64,000 nt of DNA, taken from contig OX377202.1 in the NCBI GenBank assembly GCA_947396885.1, positions 59,546,034 to 59,610,033 of the forward strand. Reading direction: 5' to 3'. The position numbers and the translations under genes are program-made. This DNA is from Heligmosomoides polygyrus polygyrus (lineage: Eukaryota > Nematoda > Chromadorea > Rhabditida > Heligmosomidae). Within the stretch, counting starts at the first letter, position 1; the number at the start of each line of letters is the position of its first letter. This document shows positions 35,178-46,600 of this stretch, piece after piece. The notes below the pieces were generated by a model, which did no database searches, was not told the origin of the DNA, and saw only the letters and a list, made by a program, of their open reading frames with translations.

Positions 35178-35348
35178 TGGGGTCGGATTCATCAACGACT
35201 TACATAACTTTAACAGAGAATTCACAGCGAAAAACTCAGATAACGTCGCTTATCGCTCACCATATCGCTTAATATGCCGCGCTATCATGCACTTCTACTG
35301 TTATTTCCTCTATTAAATTGCTGCAAGTCTTTGATGAATCCCGCCCCT
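35178..35348. mobile_element. MITE of the GGATTCATCAACGACTTA family, copy 2
   Basis: Starts ggtcggattcatcaacgac and ends tttgatgaatcccgcccc. The interior cgcttatcgctcaccatat matches the other copies. The right arm is diverged. Confidence 0.7.
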
Positions 35349-35634
35349 CGTTGTCCGGAGTTCTGTCTGAAGACAAGCTAACCGTGTCCTATTAGCCAAG
35401 CGAACCGAAGTATTGTCAATTTCTGCAGTGATAGGAAAATGAGTAAAGACAGCCTGGTAAAGTCTCAGAACCCTGCTAGCCTTCAAAACTACTTACTAGT
35501 AATACCGGCTGTACTTTAGCAATTTCTAAGGCATTCAGTAGACCACAAAAAGCACCAACACTCTGTGAGTCTCCGTTGTTCTTGCTCGCATCATCATTAT
35601 CAAGTACCCTTGATCATGATGACACTAGCAAGAA

Positions 35635-37434
35635 CAGGGGTGCGTAAATGAAATCCGAAATTTCGTAAATAGTAAATCGTAATTACGAAAAAATCCTCGT
35701 AAATCGTAAACCGTAAATCGTAAGAGTTACCTAACATGTAGCGGAGTAAAAGCAATCTTTTCTAGTTTTTTTCTCTAATGTTAACCAAAGGCGATCCAAT
35801 ATTTGCTTATTTATCGTGTTATTTTCACCTCACCCTCGACAGTTTCCTTGCCAAACTTTTTCCATTTTACTTTTATTTTTTCTCTAGTCAGGCTCCTTTC
35901 AACTCAAATCTAACCCGTATTTTAAAAAAAAGTCCAAGAAATTGTCGATCCAAGTACTTCATTTTAACGTATGTTACAACAAAAGCTTACATCGTTTGCG
36001 TGACCGGTAAATTCTCAACCTCTTAACAATTCTTTGACTTGCGTATAAGTCTAGGATTTAGCAGAAACGATATGAAAAGTTACCGACAAAGCTTCAAATT
36101 TTAACAAAATTAGCTCACCTCTAACCGTCTCTACAAAGGTAGCAATTGCGCACATATTCCAACAAAAATCGCGTACTGAGTGAGTGCATCACTTAACTCG
36201 AGCGCATGACAGAAAGAGAAATCTCCACTCTTCTACTTCTTGAAATATGTCCAGGAATACTACCAAGGCAGACTGATAGGAACTTGTGGTCATTGGAACA
36301 TTGTGTCCATATTTCATGGGTACCCTTTGTAGTTGCTTTCAAACGGAAGGTATAACGCATAGCTTTCTCAAGACATTTCCAGATTTACTGCCAGACGTCC
36401 ACTTTAACTTGAAAAAGTCTGCTTAGTTTGATTTGAAAGGAATCCCGTTTGAGTTTGGAAGAATACAGTTTAAATTCAAGGAGATTCAGGTTTGATTTGT
36501 AAAAATCCATTTAAGGCAAAAGAAAACGGTATATATACCACAACAGGAAGGTAGTTATACATCCATTGTGCAATAAGGGGGTACCAAACAACAACCACAG
36601 CGTGACACAATTCATAATCTCTGCTAATAGTAGAGATTGCAGCGAATAGGTTTCTTAACTTTAAAAGTGTTCACAATTTCTAAAACATGATCGATAACAT
36701 CAGCCACCTACCTGCCTATGGCGTTTCCTATTCACGTCGCTCCACTGATGCCCGATTTCGAAAGCGTTAAAATATTCCACTACTGCTTGATAATTACCAG
36801 CATATGCTCGGGCTACCTCTCGCAATTTCCGTAACCAACTATTACTTTCCGAGACTCTACAGCATTCAAAACGGATTACATAGGGTCAATGCGACAGTCT
36901 CAATCACACCATTGAAAAGTGACAGCAGAACTTCCAAAACCACTTCGGGTTTTTCTTTGAATAAGTTACACGCCTGTTTTTATCGCACTTTGAATAGTCA
37001 GTTGCTTGCTAGCACTCGGGTCGGAAAGAACGAAACCCAGTCTCCTAGTCAGGAGCATATATTTAAAGTTGTCTAGTTCTTTCTTCTGCAGAACAGGCTT
37101 TAGAATGGTAAAAGGTGAAAAAAACAGTTAAGCCAAGCTATAAGTTGCACCGAGAAGCCGCCACAATGACATCATGGTATAGTGCCACATGAAAACATCG
37201 AAAAACAACGCCAAAAGAAGTGGGCATGAGGGTATAGGAGCACTCTTAATCTGGGTATAGGAGGACTCTAATCTTTGTAACCCGGAAAGCAGCTTACAAG
37301 ATGAGACTCCCAATCTGGGTACATCTTTTTAACCCGGACAGCATCACGTCGTTAGAAGACAGATTTGTGGATCAAAGATCATATTTACGATTTACGACCC
37401 AAAATTTCGTAAATCGTAACTACGCACACCCCTG
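35635..37434. mobile_element. hAT-like non-autonomous element with 8-9 bp TSD
   Basis: Ends are caggggtgcgta and tacgcacacccctg. Flanked by tagcaagaa at 35626-35634 and 37435-37443, i.e. an 8-bp TSD plus one matching base. Subterminal arrays consist of cgtaaatcgtaa-type motifs at both ends. The 1.8 kb interior has no transposase. Same architecture as 5077-6474 but a different motif. Confidence 0.85.
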
Positions 37435-37504
37435 TAGCAAGAATCACAGAGAACTAGTTTGATTAGGCCCTGGATTTGCTTTATCACGACGTAATAGCGT
37501 TTAT

Positions 37505-37527
37505 GCAATAAATAAATAAATAAATAA
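37505..37527 (+). repeat. LINE-type (AAAT)n tail
   Basis: The run aataaataaataaataaat resembles the tails of the CR1 copies at 15630, 33011 and 42119, in the same orientation. Little recognisable LINE sequence precedes it. It lies just beyond the proposed last exon of the protease gene. Confidence 0.5.
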
Positions 37528-37548
37528 AAACAATGCAGCCGTGTCTAA

Positions 37549-37662
37549 TCATTGAGCTACTCCAACGACAGAACAAAAAGCGCCTAGTACAGAATCGAGC
37601 ACGATGTAACTGAATTTCATTTGCTTGATCGTATCGAAGAACAAAATCCGGAGGTCTTGCTT
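37549..37662 (-). CDS. SUMO protease, proposed terminal exon
   Basis: Acceptor gcgaaacag, phase 0, 37 codons then TGA: KQDLRILFFDTIKQMKFSYI then VLDSVLGAFCSVVGVAQ. It fits as the C-terminal helix region, but this part is poorly conserved in the family. Reading through the preceding donor instead would give a short alternative end at about 37889. Confidence 0.45.
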   Translation of the reverse strand, partial: KQDLRILFFDTIKQMKFSYIVLDSVLGAFCSVVGVAQ

Positions 37663-40600
37663 CTGTTTCGCATAAAGGTAAGTCGTCAGCCATAAGAACC
37701 GTAACACTTAACACCTTGACACCGCTAACACTTCATCCAACAACTGCTAAGGAATCTCAAAACGCTCTGCTCCTAATATCAACTAACATCAATTTCAATG
37801 CTATAACAATACCATACTCATGCCTACACTTGTGGAATGAATTTTAAGAAATTTAAGAATGAAAAAGAAATAACGCTCATACATGCTTAACCGTAAGACC
37901 AAAAGGAAACCAGAAAAGACGTAATTCTAAACTGCAAAAAACTTACATTAGCGGGTGGTGCCAGAAGGAACCGTCGAGAAAATTCGACTATATATAAGCC
38001 ACAATCGTAGTTGTTGTTCTGCTGTGGCAAACGGTCCGGTATGATACATCGCATTCTTTCCGACGAACAAAGCGGTTTTTGGCAGCGACGCAACCACACA
38101 TACTGAATACATGTATTCAACCGGTACTATGTACTGCAGGTACAAATCGGAGGTGGACACAACAGCGTACCTTTAGAAAGTCGTCACAGAGCACAGCAAT
38201 GTTCTGCATGTTGTTCGGATCTTCACTGAGCTGTGAATCGAAGCAAAGCATTCTTGCACGCGCGGTGAACGGATGACATACAATCACCAATGACCTAAAC
38301 AGGATTAGAACTGACAACGTCGATCACGCGCAACAGCAGTACTCCGAAATAGTTGTAGAACTGCTGTGCCGGAAATTTGTAGGTGCTCTTTAGTGTTTTC
38401 GCTTAGCTCTGGTGACTAGAATGGCTGCAGAAAAATACATCGTGCAAAACTATAAGGACATGGATGATTTTTCCGAAATTAGAGTAAAAATGCACTGCTA
38501 ATGGCCAGTAATACCACCATTTTGTCAGAATATCTCCACGCTTGAGGTAGAATGCCTTTGTTATCATTTATTATACATATATTAGGGGGTAAGAAAGTCT
38601 TAATATGATTTTCTGAAAAACGCCTCTCACTTTCCATCGCTGATCGGAACATATGAACTAACGCGTAACACTTGTAGATCAATCTTGAAGCGGCGCTTGC
38701 TTTCGAGTCTAGCTTGATCGCGTTTATTTCTCGCTGAACTTTAGACAATGCAGCTCCTCCCGTGGACCTCTTCGAGGCTGCCCGGTCGACTGGAGCCAGA
38801 ACCACTACAAATTACCTAGCAAAACACTAGTAACTTGCGAAAATTGAATTATGAGCGCAGCCAATTATTTGGCGGCGCTTGCTTTCGAGTCTAGATTGAT
38901 CGCGTTTATTTCTCGCTGAACTTTAGACAATCTTGAAGTTTCTCCGTGATAGGTGTGTATAGCCACGTTGCCTTCCACAGCTTTAATCACAATATCAATT
39001 CCACAAGGCTACCCTCGAGCCATTGCTCTCTTTGAATGGCGTCCGGGTGCTGGAGCAACGGCAGCCATTCTAAATATCACGGCGCACTAGGACAGGATAC
39101 CACCTTCACCAGTTTTGGTCAAGCGCATGTGCGTGCGCTCGCCTCAAAGGAGGTGGCCTTTCGAAGATAGACCTCGGCCGAGACGCCCCGCCGTACACAG
39201 TGATCATTCCGATGTGAATCGTCCAAACATCCGGGCTTTTCAAAAGTGCAATCCTTCTACAAGAAGTTTGAAAAAATGACGGATCCGACCTATCCGAATT
39301 GGCGTCGGATCCAATGTCTAATTGTCATCAACCACCATTTTTATGACACGTTCTTAGAAACGAAACACATTTTTAACAGGAGTTGAATGAAAGCAGAGGT
39401 CCATTACCGATGGAAGCATGCACTCGATACTCCTACTCCTAAGAAATCCCTTCATCGTGACCCCATAAACTACAGACCGGTGAGCTTAACGTCTGTATTT
39501 GTAAAGGTTTTTGAGAAAATTGTTGGCAAGCACACTGTCAAACACCTTGATGGAAAGAAAATTATTTCTGATAATCAGTATGGCTTCTTGAAGGGAAGCT
39601 CGCCTAAGATTGCTACACCTACATCGTTAAATAATTGAGCAAAAGCTATTGAAGAAAAGAAGCGTATAGCTCTGATCCAACTCGACTTTTGGCCGTTGGC
39701 CTTTGACAGTTCCTGTTCCTAATTTTTTTTAATTTCCTAAATTGAAAATGGTCGATGTCCATCGCATAGTGAACTGTATACGTGAGTTTCTTTCAGAAAG
39801 AACCAGTCAAGTTAAGGTAGATGGGCAGTTTTCCGATATCTCTAGAGTTTTTAGCGGAGTAAGGCAGGAAGGATTTATTTCTCCTCTGCTGTTTCTGCTG
39901 TATACCCATGAACTGAAAAACTCTATTTCACGCATTGGAGTCGTTAGTAAAATGTACGCTGATGACACTATAATCTACCAAACCATTGAAAGTACGAACG
40001 ATCTATTTTCAATTCACTAGGCAGTGAACTACAGAGATTCCTGGGTTCGTAAATGGGAAATCCCTCCAACATCGGAAACCTAAATGCTCTGTCGTTGGAG
40101 CTAGTCGCACTATCGAAAATCTGTCTTGAAAGCTAAAGGGTGTCACACTGGAGACAGCTGCTGACTTTCGTGATCTTGGCTTCTTAACACCTAACAAGGG
40201 AGGGGTCTGAAGCGTATGTCTGAACGGCGGTAGTGAGTCATCTGGGTGGAATACCCACCCCTCAATTAGTACAAAAATGTGTTTATTTTTTGGCAAGTCG
40301 TTAAACCCAAGGAGTGACCCTGAAGTTACAATGGAATACGACGCATCACTAGCTTGGGGGTTTTGCACACCCACGATGCCTCCTCCGGCAAGCAGCTCGG
40401 AGTGCAGTGAATAATGACGTTGCTTCATGCGAGGAATGCCGGGGGTTCGGTTCTCCTGCGCTGCTGCATTTTTGCATTTCAATTGATTGGTTGAGATTTG
40501 AGGGATTCTGACCTCTATACCATTTTCAGACATCTTTTGCCTAATTTTCCAGCTGCACGATAATCAACATGATGATGTATAAATGTTCAACATCAGTGAT

Positions 40601-43600
40601 ACACAGGTACAAAGTGCACGAAGCAGCACTGGGCATAATACGAGCGGCGTATTAAGTCTGTTTCCATACACGGACCAATGACCTCGGGAAAAGACATCCT
40701 AGTCAGATTTTCTAAAGAGACCATTTGTGACGTCGGAGGTGGTTTAAATGAGAAACGACGTTTGTGGGTCCCGCAAATTAACCTAGAAGGCATCAATACA
40801 CTCTTTCCCTCATCTTTGCCTTTCACCTGAAAATCAGAAATCTTCTGATTTTCAGGTGACAGGTGTCAGGTTTCTAGAGCCTCACACCAACAATGTCCAC
40901 CAATGCTCGAGTGGTGATCCACCTGTTCACGCTGAAGTGTGGCCCACCTTTAGACAAGGAACCTTCGAAAAAAAGAAATCAAGCTGGCCGAAGGGGATGG
41001 TCAGCATACTAAAGGACTTCGACGCACGTCAACTTGAAGTTGACGAAGACGTTATGGGTAAAAAAGGTCAGTAATAAACAATTCGCAAGAAAGGTACTCT
41101 CCACAGCTGGAAAAAAGCGATGAAAACGTCTAAATCCCCCAAATCTCAATCAGTCAGTTGAAATGCAAAAGTGCAGTGGCGCAGAAGAACCGAACCCCCG
41201 GCCTTCCTCGCATGAAGCAACGTCAATATCCACCGCGCTCCAAGCCGCTCGCCGGCAGAGGCATCGCGGGCATACAAGACCCCCTAACTTGTTTGCGTCG
41301 TATTCCCATATAACTTCAAGGTAGCACTACTCATTGGGTTTGACAACTTTGCCAAAAATAAACACATTTTTATGCTAATTGGAGGGTGGGGATTCTCCCT
41401 ACATGACTCCCCCCCCCCCGCTTGAAGTTACATGGGAATACGGCGCACAACAAGTTAGGGGATCTTGTACACTCGCGATGCCTCTGCCGGCCGACTCTTC
41501 CCTTGTAAAAACTAAGTTCTGATTTCCGTTACAAAGCATTATTCAAAAAAGCTAACTACCGCATCTACAACTTTTTGAAGCGCTGAAGAGGAGAGATCCC
41601 CAAATCCTTCTGCGGGCGTGTAAGACATATGTGAGACCGTATGGAACAGTTTTCAATCCTTCGAAGGGAAAAAGCATTCTCCTTTTAGGAAATATTCAAA
41701 ATAGTTTCACTCGTAGGCTGATGAGGTGCTTCAGGGTTAACTATTATAAGACACAAAGTAGTGCTGAGAGAGAAATATTAGGCTTATCAAGCATTTTCAT
41801 TAGAAGGGAAAGATCTGATCTCATGATGTTTAGAATACTCAGAGGTAGGGTTTCTATAAAGCCAACTTTTTTGATCCTAAGACTGACAAAGAACATAAGA
41901 GGAACGCCCAGACTTTCTTTTTGTGGCAAAATCGTGAGCCCGATCAAGCATCTTCATCTACAGAACATCTTGATTGCAAATTATGAGGTCTTTGGTCTAT
42001 TTTGCATGGTTCCAAGGTGGTGCACAATGAATGCCCTCAGTATTTTATCTTTGATTGAGTTCGTTGGTATTTTTTCTAACATTGTATATTCACGTGTGGC
42101 CTCGGTCCACGCCATGAATAAATAAATAAATAAATAAAATTTGTATCGGCCTACTTTTCAATGAAAGTTCGTAGTATCCCGCCACTTGTAGAGAGGATTT
42201 CTGCCACGACAGCGACACTAGTGAGTCTTGCGGTACGCTTTTAGGAAGCCCCAGGAAGAATCTCGAAATGGTCTTGTAGTTTTACGTCAGGGGCCGGATT
42301 CATCAACGACTTACGTAACTTTAACGGAGCTTATCAAGCGATATGGTGAGCGATAAGCCGCGTTATCTGAGCTTTTAACGCGGCTTATCGCTCACCATAT
42401 CGCTTGATAAGCTTACAACTCTCCGTTAAAGTTACGTAAGCCGTTGATGAATCCGGCCCCTGGATGAGTTTTCCTCCACCTGGAGCCGCTTCTTCGACTA
42501 GTCTCCGTATAAAGGAGCTATCCTAATTACGTCATGGTCCGTGGATGCATCCTGCTCAATATAGGCCCTTGCACAATCGGCAGCAGCGACAGTGCCAGCG
42601 GCGGCGGCCAATGCTTAAGCATAGGGGCATCGATTTGCCGAGAACCGATGTCCCTTTACTTAAGCATTGGCCACCGCCGCTGCCGCTTCTGCCGAGTGTG
42701 CCAGGGCCGTATGTCATAGACTTAAGCTTTGTTGATGTATTCTGTCGTTCCCGCAAGGAAGTACTTCGCATGTATTTGACATTACTAGGGAAGGGTTTCG
42801 ACCTCCCATGGAACTTCAAGTTGACACAAGGATCATTAGAAGGAGCTAGGAATGCTGATTACGGATCTGGATGTCAAAATTGCAAAACAGAACTCCTGAG
42901 CGAGTAATGGCCTGCCGAAATCGGGGGCCTCACCACATGTTGGCTGTGCGACGCACCGGGCGCGACGTCGCTTGTTCGGTACCCGTTGCCGATGGTTTTT
43001 TGCTAATCATAATTTATCTTCGAAATGATTTATTGTTCTGACTGTGATTCTGTCTGATTGAATAGACGGGGAAACTACCATACACGTTTGCATAAATGCT
43101 TGAATGCAAAAAACTGCTATGATGACAGTTTTATTCACTATTTTACACAAATAGAGTCCAAATCATACATTGAATAACACTAGAGGTGTTTCTAACAATC
43201 TTGGCATTCATGGAACAAAGCAAAAAATGTGTGAAGCAAAAGGGTAAGTATAATTTATGATGAGGAAGGACAAAATATCGTTGATCTACTGCACTATTGA
43301 TTGATGTGGAAGCCCAGAATGTTTTTTTTCACTGTTTTTTCTTCACTCACTATGTCCTTTTCACCAGAAAAGGTGGTATCCATTCTTCTCACTAAATTTG
43401 GGGCGCCAGACGACTACGATGCACCAACTCGTGGAGAGAAAAGGTGGCTAGAAGGTACGCAGCTGTTCTACGTGACGGTGCTGCAGCTTCAGTGACGAGT
43501 CCGACTGGAAACAGCCGAGGATACCTGATTGACAGTTACAGCTGTGGTGCCAAAGGGATGATATTCTCATGGGTGATGCCCGCATTTTCTTCGGCCTCGT

Positions 43601-46600
43601 CATCGCAATGGTCCCAATTGCCATCAGTAGACACGCCTGATCCCAAATTTTCATTCGTTTCGACATCAACTGAAGCTGCAGCACCGTCACGCAGAATAGC
43701 TGCAAACCTTCTAGCGATCTTCTTCTCCTCACGAGTTGGTGCATCGTTGTCGTCTGGCACCCCAAATTTAGCGAAAAGAATAGACACCATTATTGCTGGT
43801 GAAAAGGACATAGTGAGCGAAGAAAACGCAGTAGATCAACAACATTTTTGTTCTTCATCATCCCTCATTTTAATTACCCTTTTGTGTCACACATCTTTTG
43901 CTTTCTTCCATGAATGCCAAGATTGTTAGAAACACCTCTAGTGTTATTCAATGTATGATTCGGACTCCATTTGTGTAAAATAGTGAATAAAAATGTCACC
44001 ATAGCATTTTTTCCCTTCAAGCATTTTTACAAGCGTGTATGGTAGTCTTCCCGTCTATTTAACCAGACACGTGTCATAACTCAGAACAAAAGGTCATTCC
44101 GAGGATAAACTATGATTTGCAAAGAAGTCGTCGGCAACGGGAACCGAACCAACGACGTCGCACCCGACGAGTGTGAGCACTACCCCGATGAATCACCATT
44201 CTCGCGCCCGCTGCGTCGCACAGTCAGCCCGTGGTGAGACCCCGGTTTCGGCAGGTCATAACTCGCTCAGGAATTTCATCTTGCATTGTAGACACCCATA
44301 TCCGTAATCGGCATTCCGAGCTCTTCTGATGATCCTGGTCTCAACATGAAGTTCCATGGGAGGTCGAAACCCTTCCCTAGTTAGTAGTAACGAAGATTGT
44401 GCCTTATAGAAATGCGGTAGCCATAGACGTCGCGTTCTCTGCAGCTGAAGTATTTTCGTACCTCCTCTTCAATAGGCTCCTCAAAAAGCCTTCAGGAGGA
44501 CGACCAAACAACTCCTAGGTATTCGTCGTCCTAAGTCCCTGTCGGCTATGCGCTCAGAACCATAGCCAGTCCCCCCCCCCCCCCCCCCCCACTGTCCCGG
44601 TCACGCGACAACTGGAATGAACACCGAGCCAAGGAGATGTACACAACCAATGGCATTTTTATGCACTGCTGCACTTCCTGACGGACCATAGCTTCCAGTT
44701 ATTGATATGAACACGGGGCGTCTACGGCGCAGTAATCGGCTGCTTGCAGCTGCTAATGTTCCTCTCCTGGATTGGCATCACGGTTCAAAATTCGATAATT
44801 TTCGCCGAAATACAGTGCCAGAATTGTGGTTCTAAGTTCATTATACAACATACGAACATTTATGTTTTTGACTTCCGAACAGTGTTTTCGGTGATTCCAT
44901 CTAGTCTCTGATTGGTGTTACCGCAGCGTAAGAAGCTCATTAAAGATACAATGAATCATGTAAAAAGCAGATCATTAAAGACAACACTGAAACACTTACC
45001 AGTGCTCCCACTCGTTCACTGGCACAACTATATAGTCGACGTCGATAAAGTCGAAATCCTCGACAAAATCGAGAACATCACCAAAACGAGCGTCGAGCTT
45101 AAAGGAAAGCACACTAATTAATGACCACCGGACGACAGTGAATATTGAAGAAGCGTACCTTCTGATCTTCAGTGAGATCAGCTTCTCGTTCATCCGCTAG
45201 CGCTCCAGAGTGAAGAATAGACAAGTTGTGCCAAAACACTGATGGGAGCACGGTGACTCGCTTGTTGCTGAACATGGATTTCATGTGCTTTCGAATCCCT
45301 ACCACCGCAGCCAGCAGCTGCTTTCTGGAGGTTTACACGCATTTTCTGCCAAAGCACTAAGGAGTTTCAACATAGTCTTTAACCCATTGACGACCGCGCG
45401 GCCCAATTTCGGCCCGCAGTTTTTCTGTCGCGTGGGACCGCGCGGCCCAATTTTAGCCCGCGGTTAAAAAAATGTTCGCTGCGGCGCACTTCCTCGATTT
45501 CTCATAGCTTACTATTATTCATTAGATTCGTTGGATCCTACCAATGCTACCTGCACAGGGGTCTGAGAATCATTTACTTCTAACGAAAGCTTTGATTAAA
45601 AAACCAGCACAACACACTATTCAAACCTCAAATAAATATATACTACTCACGAACAGCTACGTATATCTTACAAAAATGGTCATGGATAAGACATCTAGTC
45701 AAATTTCTTGCGAAAAACTTGAACCCAATTTAGAAAAAATATTTCAAACACTTGCTACATCGTGTGGTCACCTTATTTGCATGATTCGTAACGAACGTGC
45801 GCCCTTTTCTGTGCTGACCTTTTCGTAGCAGCAAATACATCTTCTACGTTTTGCTTCGAACCTGTTCCGGCCTCTTCCAATATGTGGCTCACCCATTGGA
45901 GAGGGAGCTTCATTTGGAATACCGTGAAGTAGTGAGCGCGCGAGATTCGAGCCTCAAGGCGGTCCCAGCGCGCGGTCCCACGCGCCAGACACGCGATTTG
46001 CGGCGCAGTCGTCAATGGGTTAATGGGAACGGAAGTGTGTGCAATCGGTTTAGAGTGCTAACACTATTGCTTTCCGCTAACATTACTTGAAAGTCTGAAA
46101 ACTGTCTCGCTTCAATCATTGAATCAAACGACCATAAGCAGAGTATATCAACAAACTGTCCAGTGGTCACACATGCAACAGCCGTGCACTTCAGAAGCCC
46201 GCACAGTTGTCATTTCACAGGTGCAGCGCGACAGGAGGTACAGCCGCTGTTCTGCGGACCGCAAACTTTTGTTTTGCGTCTCAAAGGTTTCGTAAGGCAG
46301 TTGTTAGACTCTCCGTGAAGCCTAGGGGTTGAGGTGGGTGAGCAAGGGGGTGAGAGGAAGATCGCATACCTCCCGGCGAGGGGCGTGGCCATATTTTGTA
46401 CCTCCTGACCGTCCTCCTTTCCAGAGGCAAAGGCAAACCGTACCATACAACTCTTTACAAATTTAGATCTGCGGAAATGGTAGTCTCAAAGACAAGAAAG
46501 ATCAAGCAGCAAAAGTCCCTCACAGGACTTCGTTTTTTCAGCCACTTCCCTAGACTTGTTGGTGGACGAAGAGCATCAAGAACAGCTCATATCAATAGCC

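Larger units (their letters stand above)
38295..44999. other. 6.7 kb transposon-filled intron of the SUMO protease gene
   Basis: Lies between the two bases TG (45001-45000) and the base G (38294) of one Trp codon. It contains a CR1 LINE with a nested foldback, two MITEs and a 1.6 kb foldback. It also has a direct repeat of ~58 bases at 38693-38750 and 38874-38931, and a C homopolymer of over 20 bases near 44570. Donor gtaagt and acceptor tttag are both good. Confidence 0.85.

Noticed and set aside
42534..42907. Overlapping ORFs of 61-120 codons.
   Set aside because: They run through the 42557-42715 palindrome, so both strands are open for the same reason.
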